This document shows, piece by piece, positions 34,016 through 41,561 of a stretch of DNA of 64,000 nucleotides. The translations under genes were made by a program, and so were the position numbers. Within the stretch, counting starts at the first letter, position 1. Each line of letters starts with the position of its first letter. The notes beneath the pieces were generated by a model. It saw only the letters and a list, made by a program, of their open reading frames with translations, made no database searches and was not told where the DNA came from. Source of the DNA: Nocardia higoensis NBRC 100133 (GTDB taxonomy: Bacteria; Actinomycetota; Actinomycetes; Mycobacteriales; Mycobacteriaceae); NCBI RefSeq assembly GCF_000308595.1, contig NZ_BAGA01000111.1, positions 1 through 64,000 of the forward strand. Direction: 5' to 3'.

Positions 34016-35044
34016 TCACAGCGCCGCCCCGATGTTCTGGTCGATGGCGATGTCGAGTTCATGGGCCGGTTCGAACTCCGCAGCGATGCCCTCTTCGGCC
34101 TGTTCGCCGATCGCGGCGGTCACCGCCGTGTCGATCCGGGCTGCGGCGTCGGGTTGGGCCTGCTCGCGTTCCGAGTCTGGTTCGGGCTGTGCGGCGCTGT
34201 GGTAGTAGGTGCCGTCGCGGCCGGCCAGATAGGCGGTGTGGATGTGTTCCGGGCTGGCGCCGGCCTGTTCGGCGGCGCTGCGCGCGAGCCTGGTTCGGGC
34301 GAGCAGTCCGTCGAGGTGACCGATCAGTTCTTGGTCGAGGCTGGGGACGCCGGTGAAGCGTTCGCTGGTGTGGGTGTGTTCGGCGGTGAGGTCTTGGACT
34401 TGCCGCAGCGCGTTCTGGCGGGCCACGGCGCGTTCGTCGGCGCCGGTGTCGAGGTCGCCGTCGCGTTCTTCGGCTTCGAGAAGTTCGTCGGTGGCGGCGA
34501 TGATCGCGTCGATCTCGGCCAGCGAGCCGATGTCGGGGCCGCGTCCGCCGAGGGCGCGGTCGAGTAGGTTCGCCGGGTCCGCCGCCGTGCCCAGAGCCCG
34601 GTCTTGGGGGCGTGAGCGGGCGCCGTCCTGGTCCGAGCCGGTGATGCCGGGCTCGATGCGGCCGGTGATGATCGCGGCTTGGCTCAGGGTCCGCCATGTC
34701 TGGTCATCGACCGGGAGGTCACCAGCGGCTTTTGCGTGAGCGAGCTGGAAGTAATGGGCGCGAGCGGTTTCCGGGCGGGTCTGCCAGACCGCTGTGGCGG
34801 CATCGAGTTGCGACCACAGGCTGCGTTGCTCCATCGGTCCCGACCGGGCCCATCGGGCGCTCAGGTCGGCGGCTCGAGCGGTCAGTTCGGCGATCTGATC
34901 CGGGGTTTCCCCGTAGGGCGCGATTTCGCGGAGGTAGTGGTAACGGGTGAAGTCCGCGCGCAGCTTGGCTTCGCGGGGGCTGGCCGCGTCCTGGTAGTAG
35001 CCGGGATCGGTCGGTGTGCCGGTCCGGCTGTGTGGCCAGTTCAT
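34016..35044 (-). CDS. Hypothetical conjugation-operon protein, 342 aa
   Basis: Soluble, helical, acidic protein. The N-terminus reads REAKLRADFTRYHYLREIAPYGETPDQIAELTARAADLSARW, then a W-x-x-L helix region, and the second half has long helices (AEIDAIIAATDELLEAEERDGD, LDQELIGHLDGLLARTRLARSAAEQAG) likely to form coiled coils. Family not recognised. It lies directly upstream of the coupling ATPase (49 bp) and is preceded by a 22-codon ORF whose TGA overlaps its ATG, so its translation is probably re-initiation-dependent. Confidence 0.65.
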   Translation of the reverse strand: MNWPHSRTGTPTDPGYYQDAASPREAKLRADFTRYHYLREIAPYGETPDQIAELTARAADLSARWARSGPMEQRSLWSQLDAATAVWQTRPETARAHYFQLAHAKAAGDLPVDDQTWRTLSQAAIITGRIEPGITGSDQDGARSRPQDRALGTAADPANLLDRALGGRGPDIGSLAEIDAIIAATDELLEAEERDGDLDTGADERAVARQNALRQVQDLTAEHTHTSERFTGVPSLDQELIGHLDGLLARTRLARSAAEQAGASPEHIHTAYLAGRDGTYYHSAAQPEPDSEREQAQPDAAARIDTAVTAAIGEQAEEGIAAEFEPAHELDIAIDQNIGAAL

Positions 35045-35112
35045 CAGCGTCTCCCGGCGTTGTCACGACGGCGTGGTGGTGTCGGGCTGGTCGAAGAGTG
35101 TGGTGTGGACAT
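35044..35112 (-). CDS. 22-aa leader ORF coupled to the 342-aa gene
   Basis: ATG 35112 has GGAGG 8 nt upstream and encodes a Ser/Thr/Pro/Arg-rich peptide (MSTPHSSTSPTPPRRR...). Its TGA overlaps the next ATG (TGATG). The 342-aa gene itself has no separate strong ribosome binding site, so the leader may deliver ribosomes to it. Confidence 0.45.
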   Translation of the reverse strand: MSTPHSSTSPTPPRRRDNAGRR

Positions 35113-35240
35113 CGGGGCGTCCTCCGGTTCGAGCGGAACGGTTCGTTGTCCCCGGCGAGAAAGGTTCGATGTCGCGGTCAGTACCCGTGACCGCAGATCG
35201 ACGAAAAGGCTTGTGACACTGTCAGTGCAGAGGCGAGTGA

Positions 35241-36206
35241 TCAGGGATCGTTGCCGTAGTCGGCGTGATATCCCGACTCGGGCGCGCTGCCGAGGTCGGT
35301 GTCGGAGCCGGGTGCTGCGGTGGTGGGCGTGTCCGGTAGGGCGCCGTCGACGGCGGCGGAGATGGCGCCCAGAGCCGTCATGCCGGTGTCGGGGCCGGCG
35401 AGCGCGGTATCCCGGGTTTCCGAGCGCAGGGACGCCTCGGCGGCGGCGATCATCTGCTGAGGCGTCGGCGGGAGAACCGGTGTGTCGGAGGTCGCGGTGC
35501 TACCAGCGGGTTCAGGGGGAATGTAGGGCGGGCTGGCGAGTTCATTCGTCGGGCGAGCGTAGGAATTCCATTCCTGGATCAGGGCGAGTTCGTCGCTGCC
35601 GTGCAGGTGAATCGCGTGTTGGCGACGTACCGGTTCTGCGCTGCTGCCCCACAGTTCCTCTGCCTCGGCTGCGGTGATGCGGGCGGCGGTAGCCAGGGCG
35701 GTGACGCGCTGGTGGTACAGGTTCATGTTGGCGACGAATCCGGCCTCGGTCGCCGGGTCGGTGCCGAAGCTGTAGCGGCCGACGGCGTTGCGTTCGTTGC
35801 GGGCGGCGGCCAGTGCGGCCATGCGTTCCAGTCGCCACAGATCTACGACGAGCATGTCGACGTAGAACCCGGTCGCGGCGTCGTCTCGGGCCGGTGAGGA
35901 CAGCTCGCGGGTGGCGGCGTCGACTCTCGGGCGGGTGCGCTGCTGACCCAGTGCTGCGGCGTCGGCGATCAGTCCCGGGTCGACGCCGGCGCTGAGCGCG
36001 GTCTGTTCCAGACGTTCGCGTTCGCCGTCGAGGGCATCGAGATGCTGTTGCCATGCGGCTTCGGGGCCGCCGCCGTCGAGGGCATCGAAGCCGGTCCAGC
36101 CGGCATCGAGGATGCGGGCATGTTCGGCGGCCAGATGTCCGATCGTGAGCAGTGTCCGTGCCTGCCACTGCTCGACGGTCTCGGCTGGGTCGTTCGGTGT
36201 GGTCAT
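35241..36206 (-). CDS. Conjugation-operon helical protein, paralogue C, 321 aa
   Basis: Shares the plan of the 303-, 304-, 311- and 295-aa paralogues: TLLTIGHLAAEHARILDAGW at the start, ERERLEQTALSAGVDPGLIADAAALG (the G-V/I-x-x-x-x-I-x-x-A-x-x-x-G block), DMLVVDLWRLERMAALAAARNERN (a close match to DMWTLEHMAALGVAREHRG of its neighbour) and ITAAEAEELWGSS (A-E-x-E-L-W-G). The last 100 residues are low-complexity. It is 15 bp downstream of paralogue D. Function unknown; no catalytic motif seen. Confidence 0.7.
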   Translation of the reverse strand: MTTPNDPAETVEQWQARTLLTIGHLAAEHARILDAGWTGFDALDGGGPEAAWQQHLDALDGERERLEQTALSAGVDPGLIADAAALGQQRTRPRVDAATRELSSPARDDAATGFYVDMLVVDLWRLERMAALAAARNERNAVGRYSFGTDPATEAGFVANMNLYHQRVTALATAARITAAEAEELWGSSAEPVRRQHAIHLHGSDELALIQEWNSYARPTNELASPPYIPPEPAGSTATSDTPVLPPTPQQMIAAAEASLRSETRDTALAGPDTGMTALGAISAAVDGALPDTPTTAAPGSDTDLGSAPESGYHADYGNDP

Positions 36207-36221
36207 GGGGTCTCCGTCGGT

Positions 36222-37157
36222 TCAGAGTTCGATGCCGGGTTCGGTCGTCGTGATGTCGGAAGGTGGTTCGACCAGGTCTGCGCCCACGCTCGGCGTTGCC
36301 CTCGAGGGCGGGAGCAGTGCGGCGTCGAGGGCGTGATCGACTCCCGCGGCGGCGGGTGCGGTAGCGCCGATGTCGTGCACAGCGGCGCGGACGCGGTCGA
36401 ACAGCACTGTCGGTGTCGGGGGCCGGTGGCGGTTCGGGGTGGTGAAGGCCTCGACCTCGCCGGCGAGGTTTTCGCTGCTGCGGTTCAGGTTCCATTCGAT
36501 GCCCGGCCAGGCCTGGGCCCGCCAGAGCTGTTCGAGGTCGGCGTCGTCGTAGCCGGCGACGCTGACCTCGACCAGCCGCCGCCACCCGGGTGCGTCGCGT
36601 CCCCACAGCTCGCCGCGCTCGGCCACCGACAGATGCGCGACCGCGGCGGTCAGGTCGATGCGCTGCCACAGCGCGTCCATGTTGCGCAGGTACTGCTCAT
36701 GACCGGCCCTGTCGGTCGGGTCTCCGACCCCGCGATGTTCGCGGGCGACCCCGAGGGCGGCCATGTGCTCGAGGGTCCACATGTCCTCGGCGATCTGGGC
36801 GATCATCTGCGCGCGGACCGGGTCCTCGCCGTAGCGGGTCGTCGGGGGATTGCGTGTGCTTTCCTCCCACCGGCGTGCCTGCGTCCCGCCCTCGATCGCG
36901 GCGGTGATCATCGCCTGCGGGATGCCGGAGGCGGCGGCGCGCACGATCAGTTCGCGCCGTTCGGCCGCGAGGTCGAGCAGGTGTGCGCGCCAGGTCGCGA
37001 TCGCGACATCCCCGCGCCCGGCGGCCGGGTCGTAGTCCGGGTATCCGCGGTAGAGCACGCGCGCGTGATCGAAGGACAACTGCTGTATGCGCGCGAGGAG
37101 TCCGGCTTTCCAGCCGGCCAACTCACCGGCGTCCTCGCCGAAAGGGGCTGTGGTCAT
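36222..37157 (-). CDS. Conjugation-operon helical protein, paralogue D, 311 aa
   Basis: Core features in order: LLARIQQLSFDHARVLYRGYPDYDP, a W-x-x-H-L-x-x-L block (ATWRAHLLDLAAERRELIVRAAASGIPQAMITAAIEGG), AEDMWTLEHMAALGVAREHRG, YLRNMDALWQRIDLTAAVAHLSVAERGELWGRD, and a tail with low-complexity Pro/Thr. It is the most complete statement of the five-paralogue pattern. ATG 37157 overlaps the upstream TGA (ATGA); the longer frame to 37562 is rejected. No signal or membrane segment. Function unknown. Confidence 0.7.
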   Translation of the reverse strand: MTTAPFGEDAGELAGWKAGLLARIQQLSFDHARVLYRGYPDYDPAAGRGDVAIATWRAHLLDLAAERRELIVRAAASGIPQAMITAAIEGGTQARRWEESTRNPPTTRYGEDPVRAQMIAQIAEDMWTLEHMAALGVAREHRGVGDPTDRAGHEQYLRNMDALWQRIDLTAAVAHLSVAERGELWGRDAPGWRRLVEVSVAGYDDADLEQLWRAQAWPGIEWNLNRSSENLAGEVEAFTTPNRHRPPTPTVLFDRVRAAVHDIGATAPAAAGVDHALDAALLPPSRATPSVGADLVEPPSDITTTEPGIEL

Positions 37158-38038
37158 CGGTCGGCTCCTTCGCTCAGGTCGAGTTCGGGGACTGCGCTGG
37201 ACTGCTCGGGCAGCGGTGAGTCGCTGTCCCCGGGTTCCGGGTCCGCGCCGGTATTCGTGGCATCGACTGCCGTCTGGATGGCGACTGCTGCCCGGGGCAG
37301 CGTCCGGGACGTTGTGTGCGGGTGTTCGGTGGCGGTGAGTGCGTCGATGACCTGGGCGACCATGCGGTCCGGGGAGGTCGGCATCGCCGCGGCGGAGTCT
37401 TCGGCGGTGATGCCGGCGGCTTGGAGCACGACCACCGGGATCGTGGCGGCGCTGAAGTCGGTGGCGACGATCCGGTTCCAGCGCTGCGCCAACGACTTCG
37501 GGTCTGTGTTGGTGAACTGGGCGGCGACCGCTGTGGACCAGTGACGGTCGCTGCGTCGCCACACCTGATGCTGTTCCTCGGTGCTCAGGCCCAAGGCGTG
37601 GGAGATCGCGCCCAGCCGCTGCCAGGTCATGCCCATGACACGCCGGAATCGGGCAACCACGTCGGCGTCGAGTCCGCCACGACCGATATAGATCGCACCG
37701 ACGCCGGCCATGTCCTGCAAGCCGCGGACCTCGCGCCCGAGCACCGACAGCAGGTGCTCACGCTCGACATGGCCGGAGCCGAGCAGCGACTGTCCGGGCG
37801 CCCAGCGCATCCCGCGCTGCCCGGCCGCGCGGGCGTAGTCGATCCAGGGCTTGGGCACCCCGACACCGAGCGCGACCTGCTCGAGCTGGGTCAGCGACCG
37901 CTGCCCGATCCCCAACTGCTCCCCCGCCGCCGCCGACATGCCGGCTTCGGCGAGTCGGGCGCGGTGGCGCTCGTTGTCCAGTGCCAGATTCTGGATTCCC
38001 TTGAGCAGGTGCGCTTGCAGCCCGGTCGGTGTGGCCAT
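37154..38038 (-). CDS. Conjugation-operon helical protein, paralogue E, 294 aa
   Basis: Fifth paralogue: LLKGIQNLALDNERHRARL, QVALGVGVPKPWIDYARAAGQRGMRWAPGQSLLG (G-V-P-x-x-W-I), REVRGLQDMAGVGAIYIGRGG, VMGMTWQRLGAISHALGLSTEEQHQVW (W-Q-R then the L-S-x-E-E-x-x-x-x-W motif). ATG 38038 is preferred; GTG 38074 would add 12 residues. Its stop overlaps the start of paralogue D. It differs from the others in having a more basic second half. Function unknown. Confidence 0.7.
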   Translation of the reverse strand: MATPTGLQAHLLKGIQNLALDNERHRARLAEAGMSAAAGEQLGIGQRSLTQLEQVALGVGVPKPWIDYARAAGQRGMRWAPGQSLLGSGHVEREHLLSVLGREVRGLQDMAGVGAIYIGRGGLDADVVARFRRVMGMTWQRLGAISHALGLSTEEQHQVWRRSDRHWSTAVAAQFTNTDPKSLAQRWNRIVATDFSAATIPVVVLQAAGITAEDSAAAMPTSPDRMVAQVIDALTATEHPHTTSRTLPRAAVAIQTAVDATNTGADPEPGDSDSPLPEQSSAVPELDLSEGADR

Positions 38039-38090
38039 CACAGCACCCCGCGCCGACTCGACCCGCGTGCACACCTGGCCAGCGGCGCGC

Positions 38091-39167
38091 TCATGGCTCC
38101 GGCTCCCATGCCTGCTCGGAGAAGACGCCGGCGCTGAGCGGGTCGAGTTCGACCGCTTCCTCTGCTGCTGTGCCGTCGCTGTCGCCGACCGCCGCGATCA
38201 GGGCGTCGTTGACGGCGTCGAACCCGGATACTTCGGTGTCGGGTTCGAGGATCGCGGCCGCCGCGTGGGTGAGGTGGATCTCGGCGGTCAGTTCTTCGGC
38301 GAGGCCCCGTATCGCATCCAGCGACACCGGCGGGTATTCCGGTTCGGCGACCTCGTCGCGCTCCTCGTCGAGGCCGTGGTCTGCGGTCGTATCGAGGTCA
38401 TCACCGAAGTCGATGTCCACGGTTTCGGCGTCGATCACCTCGGCGCCCTCCGGTGTCGCGTCGGCGCTGTCGACGACAGCGTCGATGACGTCGGTGGCGG
38501 TGCGGCCGGTGTCTTCGGCGAACCGTTGCTCATAGGCGTCGGCGGCGCGGGCGTGGTCTGCGGACAGGTCGCGTTCGGCGTCGGCCGCCGCGAACGCCGC
38601 CGCTGAGGCGGCGGCCTCACCGACGTGCCCCTCACCGGACAAGGTCTCGGTGAAACCTGCCGCGCGTCGCCGGATGTCGATCAGCAACTTCTTGTATTCG
38701 ACGTCGAGGGAATGCAATTCGTCGGCGCGGGTTTCGCGTCCGGTGTAGGCCTCACGCTTGGCGTCGTGGATTTGCTCGTTGTGCCGGTACTGCTGTCGCC
38801 CCAGCCGGTTACGTCGCGACAGATCCCGATCCGCCCGGCTGATCCTGGCATCGGTCTCCCGCTGGGTGAGCTGGTGGGCTTCGGCGTTGAGGGTGATCCG
38901 GCCGCGGATCTCCTCGACGCGGGCATCGTTGACCCGCACTTTGGAGTTCGTTTCGGCAATGGTCGCGTCGACCCGCACGGTGTGCTCCCACAACGAGCGC
39001 GCTTCCCGGTTATCGGCATGCTCGAGACGTTGGTCGTGTTCGGCGCGGGATCTGCTGTCACCGCCTCGGCCACGCATCAGCGCAGCGGTTGTGTGCGCGG
39101 TTTGCAGCGCTTGCACGAATCCTTGACGTACTTGCTGACTGCTCTCCTCGACCGGGTCCCCGCTCAT
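38091..39167 (-). CDS. Coiled-coil conjugation-operon protein, 358 aa
   Basis: The N-terminal half is a long charged helix, about residues 15-190, rich in Arg/Glu heptads (AEHDQRLEHADNREARSLWEHTVRVDATIAETNSKVRVNDARVEEI; RRNRLGRQQYRHNEQIHDAKREAY). The C-terminal half is very acidic (VDIDFGDDLDTTADHGLDEERDEVAEPEYPP). No membrane or signal segment. It could be a structural or DNA-interacting accessory. ATG 39167 overlaps the TGA of the lipoprotein-like gene (ATGA), which excludes the longer frame to 39197. Confidence 0.65.
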   Translation of the reverse strand: MSGDPVEESSQQVRQGFVQALQTAHTTAALMRGRGGDSRSRAEHDQRLEHADNREARSLWEHTVRVDATIAETNSKVRVNDARVEEIRGRITLNAEAHQLTQRETDARISRADRDLSRRNRLGRQQYRHNEQIHDAKREAYTGRETRADELHSLDVEYKKLLIDIRRRAAGFTETLSGEGHVGEAAASAAAFAAADAERDLSADHARAADAYEQRFAEDTGRTATDVIDAVVDSADATPEGAEVIDAETVDIDFGDDLDTTADHGLDEERDEVAEPEYPPVSLDAIRGLAEELTAEIHLTHAAAAILEPDTEVSGFDAVNDALIAAVGDSDGTAAEEAVELDPLSAGVFSEQAWEPEP

Positions 39168-39706
39168 TGCGGCACTCGCAATCCGGCCAGCCGCCATCCT
39201 TGCCCGTCACCGGCGCGGATCACGATGGCGTACACCGGGAAGCCGATCACCCCATCGGTGGGCACATCGAGTTCGACGCCGAGTACACGGGCCAGCCGGG
39301 TAGGGGTATCGGGTGGATGGTCATCGGCGGTGAGCCGCACGTGGGTGTGAACCTCTGTACGGTTCTCACGCCACTGCTGCCACCGGGCAGGAGTAATCGG
39401 CCCCCACACCTGTGTCGTCGACATCGCCTGCGCGGCGAAACGGTCGTCGAGCAGTGGCCGCGCCGATCGCAGCGCCTCCGCCAGATCGCGCTGGTGCAGC
39501 GGCTGATAGGTGAATACGGCCCGGACTGCGACGGCGAGCACCTGCTGGCCCGCGCAGGGATCGATCTGGTCGAACGGCGCGGGTAAACCCGCTGCACGAC
39601 ACACACTCCGATCCGCCGCAGGCATGTGGACGGTGTCCGCCGCGCACCCGGCGACCGTGGCCGCGACCATGGCGCCGACCGTCGTCGCGCGCAAGCGGGC
39701 GATCAT
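39164..39706 (-). CDS. Secreted/lipoprotein-like conjugation protein, 180 aa
   Basis: The signal sequence MIARLRATTVGAMVAATVAGCAAD ends in a lipobox-like VAGC, so it is probably anchored to the outer face of the membrane through Cys21. The mature part has QQVLAVAVRAVFTYQPLHQRDLAEALRSARPLLDD, the beginning of a small alpha+beta domain seen in extracellular accessory proteins of Gram-positive conjugation systems. It overlaps both neighbours by 4 bp. The exact role, likely in the channel exterior, is inferred. Confidence 0.65.
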   Translation of the reverse strand: MIARLRATTVGAMVAATVAGCAADTVHMPAADRSVCRAAGLPAPFDQIDPCAGQQVLAVAVRAVFTYQPLHQRDLAEALRSARPLLDDRFAAQAMSTTQVWGPITPARWQQWRENRTEVHTHVRLTADDHPPDTPTRLARVLGVELDVPTDGVIGFPVYAIVIRAGDGQGWRLAGLRVPQ

Positions 39707-40377
39707 GACAGGCCTTCCTCGACAGCGATGAGGGTTGCCGGGTCACTGCCGTGCCAGGACAGAGTCGAATCACCATCGGCCTGGGCGGCGAGAGCATGTG
39801 CCGGATCGGTCACCAGCTCTAGCAGCAGGTTCGCCGCTAGAGCGCGGTGGTGGAGCCCGAGCAGGTCGACCCCGTGGGTGCGGTCCATCGTCAACCGCAG
39901 CGCGGCCGCCTCGGCTCCCCACTCGACACGAGCCCGGCCCGCCACCCGAATCGCCTGCTGGGCAGAGGACTTTGCCGCCTGGGCCAAGCGCACCGGGCAG
40001 GCATGAGGGTGGCGGTCTCGCCAGATGAGTTGCCCTCCGGCGCGGGCCACCGCGAAATGGGTGCGGGTGCCCGCGCACCACAGCGCTAAGCGCGGACCGC
40101 GCGACGCCTGCTCGACGAGCACGGGATCGACACGCTTCTGTGCCAGATTCAGTGCCCGGATCGCGTCGATGTCCACACCGGCGAGGTGCCGCAAGGCGTG
40201 CACGAACATGCCGAACGCCTGCTGATCACACAGTCCGTTCGTGGCGGCGAACCGCTCGAGATCCAGCACGCGGGTCATCCGACGCAGGCAAGCCGTATGG
40301 GCGGCGACCAAGGCCATGATCTCGGGCGGTGTGATCCCCCTGCCGACGGTGATGTCGTTGTTCTCGCTGTCGGTCAT
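39703..40377 (-). CDS. Hypothetical conjugation-operon protein, 224 aa
   Basis: Soluble. The N-terminal third is helical (PEIMALVAAHTACLRRMTRVLDLERFAATNG). The middle is a strand-rich part (GPRLALWCAGTRTHFAVARAGGQLIWRDRHPHAC), followed by helices (LAQAAKSSAQQAIRVAGRARVEWG). No family recognised. ATG 40377 overlaps the upstream TGA, excluding the longer frame to 40509. Its place between a peptidoglycan hydrolase and a lipoprotein suggests a cytoplasmic accessory of the same machine. Confidence 0.6.
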   Translation of the reverse strand: MTDSENNDITVGRGITPPEIMALVAAHTACLRRMTRVLDLERFAATNGLCDQQAFGMFVHALRHLAGVDIDAIRALNLAQKRVDPVLVEQASRGPRLALWCAGTRTHFAVARAGGQLIWRDRHPHACPVRLAQAAKSSAQQAIRVAGRARVEWGAEAAALRLTMDRTHGVDLLGLHHRALAANLLLELVTDPAHALAAQADGDSTLSWHGSDPATLIAVEEGLS

Positions 40378-41561
40378 CGTGTGTCCTCCGATACCTCGGG
40401 TAGGAGTTCTCGTTGCGGGTGAGCCGCTGGCGTGAAGTGGTGCGCGACAGGTGCGCTCTGCTCGGGCGAGGCGGAGTAGCGGCGTATGTCCATGCGTTCG
40501 CCTTCCCACGCGCTCAGCGGCGTGAAAGTGACGGTTTGGCTGGATTGCGGGGCGTGGAGCAGCAGGTCACGGCCTTGCTCGTCGCGGCCGTAGTAGATGC
40601 CGACGTGGTGGGAGTCCGCACTGCCCGGCGCGGTGAAGAAGATCAGGTCGCCCGGCTGTCGCTGCGTCAGTGGCACGACCTGCGCGGTGGGATGGTCTTG
40701 TTGGGCTTGGGTGTAGTGCGGCAGCCGTATCCGGCCGCCCGAGGCGTGATAGACCGCATACAGGGTCAGGCCGGAGCAGTCGAAGCCGCCCGAGGTGGGC
40801 CCGGAGGTGTCTCCGCCACCCCAGACATACGGGGTGCCGATCCAGCGGGCGGCATGCTCGATCACCGCCCGCCCGAACGCGGATGCTTCCGCGGGTGTCA
40901 GCGGGGTTCCCGAGACCGAGCCACAGCCGGGCCCGGAGACACCGGTGGAGGTGTGTGTGGCCGGTCCGGGATCGATGTCGGCGAACAGTTCAAATAGTCG
41001 GCGCGCCAAGGGCAGTTGGCCGGCGTAGGCGTTGACGGCGCTGCGTTCGATGGCTTGGGCGAGGTCGGCAGGCGCCATCCGTTCGGCGGCGGCGCCGAGT
41101 TGATCGGCGTGGTCGTAGAACCAGTTGATCTGGTAGACGGGGTCCATGAGTGTGGCGATGCCGACCGATCCCCAGATGCTGGCGCGCAGTTGATGGGGGC
41201 CGACCGAGTCGTGGTCGTGGCCGAGCCCGTCGTTGGCGTAGCTCAGTGAGTCGGGCACCGACGGGTTGGCGAGGTTACGGAACGAGGACTCGGTGGCCTG
41301 GGCGGCGAGTTCGGCGACGATGACCGATTCCGGCATCCGCCGCTGGTTGCCGATCGCGACCCCCTCACGCGCTAACCGCAGCTGGGACTCCGACAGCCCG
41401 GCCACCGTCTGTCCGGTCGGCTCATCGATCACGGCACCGGCAGCAACCGGTGTCGCACAGGAGGACTCGTCCTCGACGACAACAGCCACCAGCAGGACCA
41501 GCAGCAGGAGAATCGGCCCCAAGATCAGCGCCGCAGCCGGGGTTTTCGACGTCGAGTTCAC
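40374..41561 (-). CDS. NlpC/P60 peptidoglycan hydrolase of conjugation system, 395 aa
   Basis: Membrane anchor at residues 10-29 (AALILGPILLLLVLLVAVVV). A lysozyme-like or transglycosylase-like segment follows at about 58-200, with candidate Glu91 in AAQATESSFRNL and SVGPHQLRASIWG. The C40 peptidase domain is at about 228-345, with catalytic Cys262 (GGFDCSGLTLY), His319 (SHHVGIYYG) and His336 (LLLHAP). It would open the cell wall for the conjugation channel, as in Gram-positive type IV systems. Starts GTG, overlapping the VirB4 stop by 4 bp. Confidence 0.9.
   Translation of the reverse strand: MNSTSKTPAAALILGPILLLLVLLVAVVVEDESSCATPVAAGAVIDEPTGQTVAGLSESQLRLAREGVAIGNQRRMPESVIVAELAAQATESSFRNLANPSVPDSLSYANDGLGHDHDSVGPHQLRASIWGSVGIATLMDPVYQINWFYDHADQLGAAAERMAPADLAQAIERSAVNAYAGQLPLARRLFELFADIDPGPATHTSTGVSGPGCGSVSGTPLTPAEASAFGRAVIEHAARWIGTPYVWGGGDTSGPTSGGFDCSGLTLYAVYHASGGRIRLPHYTQAQQDHPTAQVVPLTQRQPGDLIFFTAPGSADSHHVGIYYGRDEQGRDLLLHAPQSSQTVTFTPLSAWEGERMDIRRYSASPEQSAPVAHHFTPAAHPQRELLPEVSEDTR

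Noticed and set aside
36042..37544. 500-aa rightward ORF
   Set aside because: Antisense to two conjugation-operon genes with coupled starts; no recognisable domain.
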